NCBI RefSeq assembly: GCF_001570545.1
Contig: NZ_BBXD01000019.1
Coordinates: forward strand, 1-64,000
Origin: Herbidospora mongoliensis
GTDB lineage: Bacteria > Actinomycetota > Actinomycetes > Streptosporangiales > Streptosporangiaceae
DNA: 64,000 nucleotides
Direction of reading: 5' to 3'
How positions within the stretch are numbered: position 1 is the stretch's first letter; each line of letters opens with the position of its first letter. A model generated the notes under the pieces. The model searched no databases. It saw only the letters and a list, made by a program, of their open reading frames with translations, and was not told where the DNA came from. Shown here one piece after another: positions 37,700 through 46,562 of this stretch. The position numbers were made by a program, and so were the translations under genes.

Positions 37700-40588
37700 T
37701 TATCCGGTGAAGACGTGGTCGACCAGGCGGGCCGCGGACTTCCCGGAGTCGTGCGGGGCGTACGTACGAGAGAAGGCCAGATAGCGATCGGCGAGCCGCA
37801 CCGACACCGAGTCGATGCTGCGCAGCACCTCGACCACCTCGGCCGAACTGGCCAGGCGCGGGCCGGGCCGCTGGGCCTCCAGGTCGAGGTAGAGCCCCCG
37901 GTTGCTCTTGTACTTGTCGAGGTCGGGCGTGAACAGCACGACCGGCCGTCCGGTGGCCACGAAGTCGAAGGCGCACGACGAGTAGTCGGTCACCAGGACG
38001 TCGGCGACGACCATCAGGTCGGCCATGTCGGGGTAGGTGGTCACGTCGATCGCGAACCCGCCCAGCGACTGGACGTGCGGGAAGGCCTGCATCAGGTGCC
38101 CGCGCACCAGGATCACGTGGTCGTCGCCCAGCGCCCGCTGCGCGTCGGCCAGGTCGAGCTTGACGGCCGCGTTGCGGCGGTCCCAGTCGCGGAAGGTCGG
38201 GGCGTACAGGACGACCCGCTTCCCCTCGGGGATGCCCAGCCGCTTGCGGATGGCCGGGGCCAGCGCGTCGCGGTGGAACAGCACGTCGTTGCGCGGGTTT
38301 CCGCATTCGAGGATCTCGCCCTCGTAGCCGAACGCCTTGCGCAGGATGCCCGACGCCCAGGGCGACTGCGAGATCAGCAGATCCCACTGACGCACCTCGG
38401 TGGTCTGGCGGGCGTACACCGGCGGGCGCGGCTCGCGCCGCATGTGCGGCAGGTCGCGGCCGATGTGCTTGATCGGGGTGCCGTGCCAGGTCTGGACGTA
38501 GACCTGCTCGTCCCGGGCCCGGAACCACGGCGGCAGGAACTGGTTGGCCACGATGTAGCGGGCGCGGGCCAGGGCCTCGTAGTGCTCCCGGCTGCCCTCC
38601 CGTACGACCGTCGGCACGATGCCGTCGCCCAGACCCAGTTCGGCGGAACCGGGAGGGACGAAGGCGCCGTCGCGGACCACCCAGATGTGCTCGCCCTCGT
38701 CGCCCCTGCGCAGCCGCTCCTCGTAGATGGCGCGCGGGTTGTCGGAGTATGACCGGCCGTCGAAGGAGGCGTAGACGGTGGCCTCGCGGATCGGCTTGGC
38801 CTTCTCGGCCGGGTAGAAGGTGCGGCTGAGCGCCCACACCCCGGCCGCGCTGCGCTCGTCGCCGGGCCGCTCCTCGGCCGCCACCAGGACGGGCACGTCG
38901 TAGCGGGTGGCCACGAACCGGTAGACCCGGCCACCGACCGTGCGCTGCTCCTCGTCGATGGTGTCGAGGGCGGCGTGGTCGACCCGCACGGGGACCATCG
39001 CGGGGCCGTATTTGCCGGGCGGGGCGACGGACATCGTCCAGGTGCCCTCGACCAGCGGGGTGGTGTCGGCGAAGCGGGACATCGCGCCGGGGGCGAACTC
39101 GACCTCGAAGGCGGTGCCCTCGCGGCGCAGCGGCACCCGGTAGGTCAGCCCGCCCCGGTGCCGCAGCACCAGGTCGCGCTCGCCGGCCTCGGCCGGGTAG
39201 TCGCCCGTGAGGGCGAGGACGCCGTCGCGCCAGACCATGGTCTTGATGATCGGCAGCACCTTGTGGCCGGAGACGACCACGCGGTCGCGCCGGTCACCCT
39301 GGACGGTGATCTCCCGGTCGCCCAGCAGCAGCCGGGTCTCCGGGGTGCCCTCCAGCATGACCGAGGCCGCCGGGTCGCCCTTCGGCTCGACCCACAGCCG
39401 CCGCGCGTCGGCGGTCAGCAGGGTCTGCACTCCCAGGGAGATCGAGAAGACGCTGCCGCCCTCGGCGGGGGTGAACTCGGCCGGCATGCGGTGGCCGCCG
39501 ACCCGGGCCTTGCCCTTGTCGACGGCGCGTCCCGGCAGGAAGCCGGTCAGCTCGACCGTCTCGCCGTCGATCTTGACGCCGGTCAGCTCGGCCCTGGTGG
39601 GCTGGAGCACGACCTGGAGCGCCTTGTCGGAGGTCCAGACGGGCCGTACCCACCAGCGGTCACGCGTCTTGCGCCCGGCGGGCCGCTCGACCCGGCCGAT
39701 GGACGGGCCGCGCAGCACGCCCTTGGCGCGGGCGGCACGCGACCAGATCACGATCTCGGCCCGCCACGTGGTGGTGTCCTGGACGATGTGGCGCCGCTTG
39801 ATCATCCGCTTGGCGCCGCGGACCATGGCCCGCAGCCCGGCCCGCCAGCGCAGCGAGAACGGGTTGAGCTCGGCCTGGAAACCGGCCCAGTCGTAGTTGC
39901 AGCCGGGTTCCTTGGCGTCGTGGGTGGCCTCGGGCCGGAAGACCCGGGTGGTCTTCATGGTGACCGGCGGCAGCCAGCGCGGCCCCCGGAGGACGACGGT
40001 CGCGCGGTTGAAGCGCCGGGACCGGACCGACAGACCGGCCAGGTAGGCGTGGCCCGTGATGCGCAGGGTGCCGCCGTCCCAGGTGATGTCGTCGATCTGG
40101 GTGACCGGCACCATGTCGGCGGGGCGAAGGCGGAGCAGTGACTGGTCGTCGACCTCGACCGGGAGGTCGGCGTACCAGCGCAGGCCCTTGCGGACGCGGC
40201 GGGACGGCTCGGCGGCCGCGGCGGCCAGCTTGGCCAGCGCGTCGCCGTCGGCGAGTTGCTTGGCGTCGGCGGTCTCCACCAGGTGGAAGGCCACCCGGCG
40301 GCCGACCGGCAGTTCGCGCTTGACCTTCGAGTCGATCGTGGCCAGGTAGGGGCGCAGCACTTCGATGGCCTGGGCCCGGCGGGCGGGGCCGCGCTTGGCG
40401 GCGGCGTCGAGCCGGGCGCCAAGGCACCCGGCCAGCACCTCGGCATCGAGCCGGGCGCGCTCCGCGCTGCTCAGACCCTCCGCGCGAACGAGCTCCACCA
40501 GGGCGTCGAGTGGCTCGCCCCGGTCATAGAGCTCCTGGACAGCCCGCAGTCGATCGGCGACGGAATCGCCCTGGCGAGCGGGTGTCAT
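37700..40588 (-). CDS. Large CDP-glycerol glycerophosphotransferase family protein (TagF/TagB-like)
   Basis: 962 residues. The C-terminal ~390 residues are the glycerophosphotransferase domain: YVQTWHGTPIKHIG, LISQSPWASGILRKAFG, CGNPRNDVLFHRD, LYAPTFRDW, ILVRGHLMQ and LVTDYSSCAFDFVATGRPVV. The N-terminal ~570 residues are beta-rich with no catalytic motif I recognise and probably bind or position a polymer; the first ~150 are helical. Such enzymes build poly(glycerol phosphate) teichoic acids on lipid carriers at the inner membrane face. A solitary gene, lying between the GH20 and ATL genes. Confidence 0.88.
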   Translation of the reverse strand: MTPARQGDSVADRLRAVQELYDRGEPLDALVELVRAEGLSSAERARLDAEVLAGCLGARLDAAAKRGPARRAQAIEVLRPYLATIDSKVKRELPVGRRVAFHLVETADAKQLADGDALAKLAAAAAEPSRRVRKGLRWYADLPVEVDDQSLLRLRPADMVPVTQIDDITWDGGTLRITGHAYLAGLSVRSRRFNRATVVLRGPRWLPPVTMKTTRVFRPEATHDAKEPGCNYDWAGFQAELNPFSLRWRAGLRAMVRGAKRMIKRRHIVQDTTTWRAEIVIWSRAARAKGVLRGPSIGRVERPAGRKTRDRWWVRPVWTSDKALQVVLQPTRAELTGVKIDGETVELTGFLPGRAVDKGKARVGGHRMPAEFTPAEGGSVFSISLGVQTLLTADARRLWVEPKGDPAASVMLEGTPETRLLLGDREITVQGDRRDRVVVSGHKVLPIIKTMVWRDGVLALTGDYPAEAGERDLVLRHRGGLTYRVPLRREGTAFEVEFAPGAMSRFADTTPLVEGTWTMSVAPPGKYGPAMVPVRVDHAALDTIDEEQRTVGGRVYRFVATRYDVPVLVAAEERPGDERSAAGVWALSRTFYPAEKAKPIREATVYASFDGRSYSDNPRAIYEERLRRGDEGEHIWVVRDGAFVPPGSAELGLGDGIVPTVVREGSREHYEALARARYIVANQFLPPWFRARDEQVYVQTWHGTPIKHIGRDLPHMRREPRPPVYARQTTEVRQWDLLISQSPWASGILRKAFGYEGEILECGNPRNDVLFHRDALAPAIRKRLGIPEGKRVVLYAPTFRDWDRRNAAVKLDLADAQRALGDDHVILVRGHLMQAFPHVQSLGGFAIDVTTYPDMADLMVVADVLVTDYSSCAFDFVATGRPVVLFTPDLDKYKSNRGLYLDLEAQRPGPRLASSAEVVEVLRSIDSVSVRLADRYLAFSRTYAPHDSGKSAARLVDHVFTG

Positions 40589-40639
40589 AAGGGGGCACCA
40601 CCCTTCGGATGACCGGTGTTTCAGAAATGGTAATGCCGG

Positions 40640-40945
40640 TTAAAGGGGGATTCCGTCCCATCGTGCCTCACGCATCAATGCGCGTTCCCCTTTCACCGGT
40701 GTTCCTTCCACACGCCACCTGCGGAGACATTCGGCCTCCAGACCCGGTGGCGGGCTCCCATCCGTGCGGATCACGCGCCACCATGAGACGGCTCCGCCCC
40801 ATGTGGCCATCACCCGCCCCACCTGCCGGGGCCCGCCTTCACCGAGGTATTCGGCCACGTCTCCGTACGACATGACCCTCCCGGGCGGGATCCGGTCGAC
40901 CAGGTCCAGGACCTTGTCGGCGAAAGGTGGCGGGTGATCGTTCAT
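40640..40945 (-). CDS. Alkyltransferase-like protein (ATL, MGMT family)
   Basis: 101 residues, equal to the DNA-binding domain of O6-alkylguanine transferases. IPPGRVMSYGDVAEYLG and the helix-turn-helix GPRQVGRVMAT are conserved. The active-site PCHRV is replaced by SWWRVI, so the methyl-accepting Cys is absent (Trp), the signature of ATL proteins. These bind O6-alkylguanine and flag it for nucleotide excision repair. The start overlaps the upstream gene's stop (ATGA). Mycobacteria have Rv3204 here. Confidence 0.93.
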   Translation of the reverse strand: MNDHPPPFADKVLDLVDRIPPGRVMSYGDVAEYLGEGGPRQVGRVMATWGGAVSWWRVIRTDGSPPPGLEAECLRRWRVEGTPVKGERALMREARWDGIPL

Positions 40946-41301
40946 TGGCTCCAGCTTGTCGGTCCGGCGTAGAGGAGGTCCTCCACCTTGCCGAATTCGA
41001 CGTCGCCCTGTTCCAGAATTCCGTCGCGGACGCCGTAGATCTCGCCGTCCTCACCGACCAGTCGCGCGCCCAGCAACTCGGCGACGCGCGCCAGGTGCGC
41101 GAGGTGCCAGTCGGACGCGGGCGAGCCGAACAGCCGGCCCGACCACACCGCGACCTGGTGCCCTTCGTCGCCGTGCCGCGCGACGACCTCTCCCGCCTCG
41201 GCCGACCCGCGCACCTCGATGTCGGAGTGGCCCGACAGCGTGCGGACGAGTTCGGCGTAGGCGAGCGGTGATACACGCTCGACGCGCAGCTCGTAACCCA
41301 T
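40942..41301 (-). CDS. Hypothetical cytoplasmic protein upstream of ATL
   Basis: 119 residues from ATG 41301, the start that gives GYELRVERV; the frame is open 17 codons further. Mixed alpha/beta, acidic, no signal or cysteine. Stretches such as SPLAYAELVRTLSGH and LARVAELLGARLVGEDGEIYG look like a small globular domain. I do not recognise the family. Coupled to the ATL gene by a 4-nt overlap, so a link to DNA damage handling is possible but not shown. Confidence 0.65.
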   Translation of the reverse strand: MGYELRVERVSPLAYAELVRTLSGHSDIEVRGSAEAGEVVARHGDEGHQVAVWSGRLFGSPASDWHLAHLARVAELLGARLVGEDGEIYGVRDGILEQGDVEFGKVEDLLYAGPTSWSQ

Positions 41302-41368
41302 GGTGCGCGACGATAGCGAACCTTTGCCCCTTGTTGTGATGAGAAAGGGCAAGTTTCCCCCTAAGTCG

Positions 41369-42478
41369 TCATCTCCTTCTGCGGGCCAGCAGCGCCGCGA
41401 GAAGGCCGAAGGCGGCCAGGCTCAGCACGGACGCGACGCCGTAGACCCAGAGCCGGATGGCGTCGGGGCCCGGCGGCTGCGGACCGGCCGACTTCGGCCC
41501 GCCGCCGAAGTGGAGGTCGTCGCCGACAGGGGCGGCCTGCTGGTATCCGACCAGCTCACCGGCCCTGGTGAGGGCTCCGGCGGCGTTCACCACGCCGAAG
41601 CCGGTCTTGTCGTCGTAGCCGTTCTTGGGGTGCGGCCCGGCCGAGTCGGACATCGACCGGACGACCAGTTCGGCGGGCAGCCGGGGATATTTGGACCGGA
41701 TCAACGCGGCCACCCCGCCCACCATGGCGCTGGCCGCCTGGGTGCCGTTGACCGCCTGGCCGGTCGGGACGCGGACGCCCGGTGCGGCCACCAGTACCGA
41801 GAGGTTGTCGGAGCTGTCGGGGGCGCGCACCCCGGCGTCGTCGACGGCGGTCACCCCGATCACGCCGGGGAACCCGGCCGGGAACTGCCAGTAGGAGGTG
41901 CCGTTCGCCGTGGACGAGGGCCACCGGCCGATGTCGCCCGCGCCGGAGACGATCACGACGTCGCGCTGCAGGGCGTAGGCGACCGCGTCGCGCTCGACCC
42001 GGCCGACCCCGAAGATGCCCACCGGCACCACGATGACCTGGGCGCCGTGGTTGACGGCGTAGCGCACCCCCCGGGCGATCGGGCTGTCGATCGGAGAGCC
42101 CTGAGCGCCCTCGGGATCGACCAGATCGCCGTCGAGGGGCATCGAGGTGATCGGCACCGACAGCACCTTGGCCTCGGGCGCGGTGCCTTGGCGGCCACCT
42201 CCGGTGCCGTTACCCGCGACCAGCCCGGCCAGGACGGTCGAGTAGTCGTTGGTGCGCATCTCGTCGCCCTCGAAGAACGTGCCCGTCATGTCGGGCGCCT
42301 GGACGACCCGGCCCTTGAGCTCGGCGGGTTCGCCCACCCGGTCGTGGAGCAGCGCGACGGTCACCCCGGAGCCCTTGGTCTGGGCCCACGCGGCGTCGAT
42401 GTTGAGGTCGTCGAGGGGAGCCGGCGCCGCCGCGACGGCCAGGAGGGCGGCCACCGCGACGGCGGCGGGCCTCAGCAC
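41369..42478 (-). CDS. Mycosin-like subtilase pseudoprotease
   Basis: 369 residues from GTG 42478 (7-nt GTGCTGA overlap with the upstream gene). It has a signal peptide (1-20), an S8 fold and a C-terminal transmembrane anchor (about 343-365) ending in Arg-rich residues, as in mycosins. Compared with the paralogue at 43358-44560, all four catalytic positions are changed: the Asp position is His45 (VALLHDRV), His is Tyr79 (YSTVLAGLVAG), the oxyanion Asn is Asp182 (GAGDIG) and Ser is Gln247 (GTQAASAMVGG). The fold-defining glycines remain, so it is probably a folded, inactive protein with a structural or regulatory role. Confidence 0.85.
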   Translation of the reverse strand: MLRPAAVAVAALLAVAAAPAPLDDLNIDAAWAQTKGSGVTVALLHDRVGEPAELKGRVVQAPDMTGTFFEGDEMRTNDYSTVLAGLVAGNGTGGGRQGTAPEAKVLSVPITSMPLDGDLVDPEGAQGSPIDSPIARGVRYAVNHGAQVIVVPVGIFGVGRVERDAVAYALQRDVVIVSGAGDIGRWPSSTANGTSYWQFPAGFPGVIGVTAVDDAGVRAPDSSDNLSVLVAAPGVRVPTGQAVNGTQAASAMVGGVAALIRSKYPRLPAELVVRSMSDSAGPHPKNGYDDKTGFGVVNAAGALTRAGELVGYQQAAPVGDDLHFGGGPKSAGPQPPGPDAIRLWVYGVASVLSLAAFGLLAALLARRRR

Positions 42479-43305
42479 TCGGTCCCCTGGGTGCAGCGCG
42501 GCACCTCGGGTTCTTCGCCCAGCGACCGGGCGACCCGGCCACCGAGGGCCTGTGCGGTCGGCCACAGCTCGCTGTGCAACAGCTCCTCCTGCGGGATCGC
42601 GTCACGGGTTCGCCCGTCGGTGTACCCGGCGGTGTAGAAGACGATGTACGGCCCCACCCCGACCCAGCCCGACCGCTGCCGCTGGGCCGCGCCGAACAGG
42701 TCGGTGACGGTGCCCGGGAAGGCCACGGGGCGCACCCCGACCCGGTCGTCGATGGGCAGCTTGCCGGCCGCCGAGGTGCGGGCGGCCTCATCGGCCATCA
42801 CGGCCACGCCGACGGTGATCGCGAAGGCGCCCGACTGGTCGACGTAGGTCGCCCGGAGCAGCGATTGGCACGACACCTCGCGGAAGACCGAGGCGACCGA
42901 CCGGTCGACCCCGGCCCAGCAGGGGATCTCGGGCGCGATGCCGACCCGGCGGGCGAACTGCTGCGAGCGGGCCAGGCCGACGTATTCGAGCTCGTCGGGG
43001 AAGACCATGGACGCCGGCCAGTCGTGCCAGCGGCGGGCGACGTCCTCTTTCACGTAGTCGGCGCGCTCCTGGCCGGTCAGCGGGCGGGAGCGGGTCTCCT
43101 GGACGACGCCGATGCCGCCGATGACCGCGTTGACGGCCGCCACGAGCACGGCGGCCGTCAGCAGGCTGGTGACGATGCCCCGGCGGCGGACGCCCTTCTC
43201 GAGCTCCCGCCGATCCTTGGCGGCCTGGACCGCCGCCGCACGCCCGCGCGTGGCCGGCCATGAGCGCACCCGGGTCCGCTGGGCCCGCGGCTGCTGTGGC
43301 GACAT
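42472..43305 (-). CDS. Membrane-anchored partner protein of the pseudoprotease
   Basis: 277 residues with a basic cytoplasmic N-terminus, one transmembrane helix (about 45-68, VTSLLTAAVLVAAVNAVIGG) and an external domain. Motifs shared with the paralogue at 44554-45273: ARRWHDWPASMVFPDELEY, a Cys pair (PCWAGVD ... VSCQSLLRATYVD), VGVRPVAFPGTVTDLFGAA and a C-terminal Cys pair (RCTQGTEC). I do not recognise a named family. The gene always precedes a subtilase gene here and overlaps it by 7 nt, implying a protein complex at the membrane. Confidence 0.75.
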   Translation of the reverse strand: MSPQQPRAQRTRVRSWPATRGRAAAVQAAKDRRELEKGVRRRGIVTSLLTAAVLVAAVNAVIGGIGVVQETRSRPLTGQERADYVKEDVARRWHDWPASMVFPDELEYVGLARSQQFARRVGIAPEIPCWAGVDRSVASVFREVSCQSLLRATYVDQSGAFAITVGVAVMADEAARTSAAGKLPIDDRVGVRPVAFPGTVTDLFGAAQRQRSGWVGVGPYIVFYTAGYTDGRTRDAIPQEELLHSELWPTAQALGGRVARSLGEEPEVPRCTQGTEC

Positions 43306-43357
43306 TCCTCAATGTTACGCCGAAGACTCCATACGCCAACGATTCGGTAGAGGTCTC

Positions 43358-44560
43358 CTACGTGGCGATTTCTGGTGAAGCCTCCCGGCGCCGTGCTCTG
43401 CGGGCCACGACGACGATCACCGCGACCGCGCCACCTGCCCCGATGAGCCCGGCGACACCGGCGCCGCCGTAGAAGGCGATCATCCGGCGGTCGCGCTTCA
43501 CCATCGCGATCGGCTCGGGGGTGGCGGTGGAGAAGGGCCGGTCGGGATCGTGGGCCTTCTTCCCCGAGGCGGTCGGTCTATACCCGGCGAGCCGGGCGGC
43601 GGCGGTCAGCGCGCGGCCGGCGTTCACGACGCCGAAGCCGGTGCCGGTGTTGTAGCCGGTGCCCTTGGGGGCGACGGCGGAGCCGGAGAGCGCCTGGGCC
43701 ACCAGGGCGGGCGACAGTTTCGGATATTTCGCCTTGATCAGGGCGGCCACCCCCGACACCAGCGCCGTCGCCTGGGACGTGCCGCGGCCGACCCAGTATT
43801 CGTCGCCGGGACCGGCCCCCAGGATGTCGACCCCGGGCGCGGCCAGCATCACCGAGGCGTTGCGGGTGGAGAAGAAGGCCCGCCGCATCGTGCCGGTCAC
43901 CGCCGCGACCGAGATCACGCCCGGCAGCGAGGCCGGGTAGGAGTAGGGGCCGCCGGTGTCCTCGGCGCCGTCGTTGCCGGCCGCCGCGACCAGGACCACG
44001 TTGTTGGAGATCGCGTACGCCACCGCGGCCCGGTCGGCCTCCGTCGCGGCGCCCTTGGCGATCGACAGGTTGATCACGTCGGCGCCCTCTTCGACGGCGT
44101 AGCGGATGCCCCGGGCCATCACGCTCTCGTAGCGCTCGTCCATGTTGAACTTCTTGAAGCCCGGCTCGTCGTCCTCCAGGATCACCCGGACCGAGAGGAT
44201 CTTCGCCTCCGGCGCGACCCCGATCACGCCGTCCTGGCCGCCGGGGCCGTGGCCGTGCCCGGCGATCAGGGAGGCCATGTAGGTGCCGTGGAGCCGCTGC
44301 GGCTGCACGTCGGCCGGGTTGGCGCCCTTGGTGAAGTCGCGGCCCACCCGGACCGCCCCTTCGAGGTCGCGGTGGGCGGGGTCGACCCCGGAGTCGAGCA
44401 CCGCCACCAGGACGCCAGAGCCCTTGGTGACCCGCCAGGCCTGGTTGATGCCGATCGTGCCCAGGGTGCCGGTCTGCCCGCCCCGGACGCCGTCGGCGGC
44501 GGCCGTGCCGAGGAACGGTCCGGCCAGGAGGATCAGGACGACGAGCGCCCGCCTCAGCAC
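43358..44560 (-). CDS. Mycosin-like subtilisin protease (S8), membrane-anchored
   Basis: 400 residues from GTG 44560 (GTGCTGA overlap of 7 nt). A signal peptide (1-23) precedes the S8 domain with intact Asp56 (VLDSGVD), His91 (HGTYMASLIAGHG), Asn196 (AAAGNDG) and Ser262 (GTSQATALVSG). A Pro/Thr/Lys linker leads to a C-terminal transmembrane helix (about 366-390) and an Arg-rich tail. This is the domain order of MycP of type VII secretion, but no ESX core gene is in the window, so the substrate is open. It pairs with the membrane protein gene upstream. Confidence 0.92.
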   Translation of the reverse strand: MLRRALVVLILLAGPFLGTAAADGVRGGQTGTLGTIGINQAWRVTKGSGVLVAVLDSGVDPAHRDLEGAVRVGRDFTKGANPADVQPQRLHGTYMASLIAGHGHGPGGQDGVIGVAPEAKILSVRVILEDDEPGFKKFNMDERYESVMARGIRYAVEEGADVINLSIAKGAATEADRAAVAYAISNNVVLVAAAGNDGAEDTGGPYSYPASLPGVISVAAVTGTMRRAFFSTRNASVMLAAPGVDILGAGPGDEYWVGRGTSQATALVSGVAALIKAKYPKLSPALVAQALSGSAVAPKGTGYNTGTGFGVVNAGRALTAAARLAGYRPTASGKKAHDPDRPFSTATPEPIAMVKRDRRMIAFYGGAGVAGLIGAGGAVAVIVVVARRARRREASPEIAT

Positions 44561-45273
44561 AGGAAGCCCTCCGACCGGCAACTCGTCGGCCCGGGGGCCA
44601 CCAGGGCACGGGCGATCTGCTCCGACAGCTCGTCGGTGAAGGTGAACATCGAGGTCAGCGGGCGGTCCAGCGCCTTGGCGGGGCGGCCGTCGACCTGCCC
44701 GGCGGTGACCATCACGAGGTAGGGCCCGGCCCGGTGGTAGGTGCCGTACTGGCGGCCGGCGGCGGTGAAGCGCTCGGTGGCCGTCTTGGGGAAGCTCAGC
44801 GGGCGCAGCCCCGGCGAGGGACGGTGTTCGTGGGGCAGCGCGGTGGTGGCGGCCATCACGGCGGCGGCGTCGCGGAAGGCGCCGACCCCGATGGTGACCA
44901 CGACGCCCTGGACGGCGTCGAGGTAGGTGGCGCGGATGACGCCCCGGCAGCCGGCCGCCTCCATCGAGGCCCTCAGAGCGACGTCGACGGCGGCGGCGCA
45001 GTCGGTGCCGGGGCCGATGCCGACCCGCCCGGCCACCTCACGGCCGCCCTGCTCGGAGGTGTAGGTGAGCCGTTCGGGGAAGATCTTCCCGGCCGGCCAG
45101 GTGCGCCAGCGGCGGGCCAGTTCCTCGGCCGCCGCGGCGCGCTGTTCCTGCTTGCTGGGGCCCCGGGTCAGCTCGGTCATGGCCGAACTGACCCCCACCC
45201 CCGCGACGACCGCGCAGCTCACCGTGAGCGCCGACGCCACGACCAGCGCCGGCCAACTGCGTCTTTCCGTCAC
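44554..45273 (-). CDS. Membrane-anchored partner protein of the active subtilase
   Basis: 239 residues with an N-terminal signal anchor (about 8-30) and an external domain homologous to that of the 42472-43305 protein: ARRWRTWPAGKIFPERLTY, the Cys pair (TDCAAAVD ... AGCRGVIRATYLD), RPLSFPKTATERFTAAG and a C-terminal Cys pair (SCRSEGFLC). No known family recognised. The 7-nt overlap with the protease gene is the same as in the second module, so the two-gene unit was duplicated as a whole. Confidence 0.78.
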   Translation of the reverse strand: MTERRSWPALVVASALTVSCAVVAGVGVSSAMTELTRGPSKQEQRAAAAEELARRWRTWPAGKIFPERLTYTSEQGGREVAGRVGIGPGTDCAAAVDVALRASMEAAGCRGVIRATYLDAVQGVVVTIGVGAFRDAAAVMAATTALPHEHRPSPGLRPLSFPKTATERFTAAGRQYGTYHRAGPYLVMVTAGQVDGRPAKALDRPLTSMFTFTDELSEQIARALVAPGPTSCRSEGFLC

Positions 45274-45315
45274 GGACCGACTTTAACCGCCGTAGACCGG
45301 CGCACAGGGTGCGTA

Positions 45316-46497
45316 TCAGTAAGTCGGCTGAGACGGGTCTACCGTCTTGACCCAGCTCAGCACGCCTCCACCCACGTGGACCGCGTCGGCGAATCCGGCG
45401 TCCTTCAGCACCGCCAGCACTTCGGCCGAGCGCACGCCCGACTTGCAGTGCAGGACGATCTTCTTGTCCTGCGGCATCCGCGAGAGGGCCGAGCCGTTGA
45501 GGAACTCGCCCTTCGGGATCAGGGTGGCGCCGGGGATGCTGACGATGTCGTACTCGTTGGGCTCGCGCACGTCGATGACGAAGATGTTCTCGCCGTCGTC
45601 CTGCCACTTCTTGAGCTCGACGGCGGTGATCGTCGAGCCCTGGGCGGCCTGCTGCGCCTCGTCGGAGACGGCGCCGCAGAACGCCTCGTAGTCTTCGAGC
45701 AGGGCGGTGACCGTGGGGTTCTTGCCGCACAGGACGCACTCGGGGTCCTTGCGGACCTTGACGTCGCGGTACTTCATCTCAAGCGCGTCATAGATCATCA
45801 GGCGGCCGACCAGCGGGTCGCCGATGCCGGTCAGCAGCTTGATGGCCTCGTTGACCTGGATCGAGCCGATCGAGGCGCACAGCACGCCGAGCACGCCGCC
45901 CTCGGCGCACGAAGGGACCATGCCGGGGGGCGGGGGCTCGGGGTAGAGGCAGCGGTAGCAGGGGCCGTGCTCGGCCCAGAACACGCTGGCCTGGCCGTCG
46001 AAACGGTAGATCGAGCCCCACACGTAGGGCTTGCCGAGCAGCACGGCCGCGTCGTTGACCATGTAGCGGGTGGCGAAGTTGTCGGTGCCGTCGACGATCA
46101 GGTCGTAGCCCGAGAAGATGTCCATCACGTTGTCGGTGGTGAGGGCCACATTGTGGATCACCACGTTGACGAGGGGGTTGATCTCGCGCACGGTCGCGGC
46201 GGCCGACTCGGCCTTCAACCGGCCGACGTCGGACTGACCGTGGATGATCTGACGCTGCAGGTTCGACTCGTCGACCACGTCGAAGTCGATCACGCCGAGC
46301 GTGCCCACGCCCGCCGCGGCCAGATACATCAGGGCCGGGGAACCGAGGCCGCCGGCGCCCACACACAGGACCTTGGCGTTCTTCAGCCGCTTCTGGCCGA
46401 TCATCCCCACGTCGGGGATGATCAGGTGGCGCGAGTAGCGGCGCACCTCGTCGACGGTGAGCTCGGGGGCCGGCTCGACCAGCGGTGGCAACGACAC
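45316..46497 (-). CDS. moeZ: Adenylyltransferase/sulfurtransferase MoeZ
   Basis: 393 residues from GTG 46497 (GGAGTGG upstream). The ThiF/MoeB domain (about 15-260) has VLCVGAGGLGSPALMYLAAAG, DFDVVDESNLQRQ (ATP site) and zinc Cys pairs CYRCLYP and CVLCGKN. The C-terminal rhodanese domain (about 290-393) has its active Cys in VLHCKSGVRSAEVL. It adenylates and sulfurates MoaD/CysO-type carrier proteins for molybdopterin, thiamine and mycothiol-linked cysteine synthesis. It agrees with moaE at 7259. Same position as Rv3206c in mycobacteria. Confidence 0.95.
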   Translation of the reverse strand: MSLPPLVEPAPELTVDEVRRYSRHLIIPDVGMIGQKRLKNAKVLCVGAGGLGSPALMYLAAAGVGTLGVIDFDVVDESNLQRQIIHGQSDVGRLKAESAAATVREINPLVNVVIHNVALTTDNVMDIFSGYDLIVDGTDNFATRYMVNDAAVLLGKPYVWGSIYRFDGQASVFWAEHGPCYRCLYPEPPPPGMVPSCAEGGVLGVLCASIGSIQVNEAIKLLTGIGDPLVGRLMIYDALEMKYRDVKVRKDPECVLCGKNPTVTALLEDYEAFCGAVSDEAQQAAQGSTITAVELKKWQDDGENIFVIDVREPNEYDIVSIPGATLIPKGEFLNGSALSRMPQDKKIVLHCKSGVRSAEVLAVLKDAGFADAVHVGGGVLSWVKTVDPSQPTY

Positions 46498-46562
46498 AGT
46501 TCCACTCCCGTTTCAGGGCAATCGAAGGTCTGGCTCGCGCCCCCGGAGGGGCACGCTCCACA

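Noticed and set aside
41369-45273. A type VII secretion cluster, suggested by the mycosin-like proteases
   Set aside because: No EccB, EccC, EccD, EccE or WXG100 gene is present, and the partner proteins do not resemble Ecc components.
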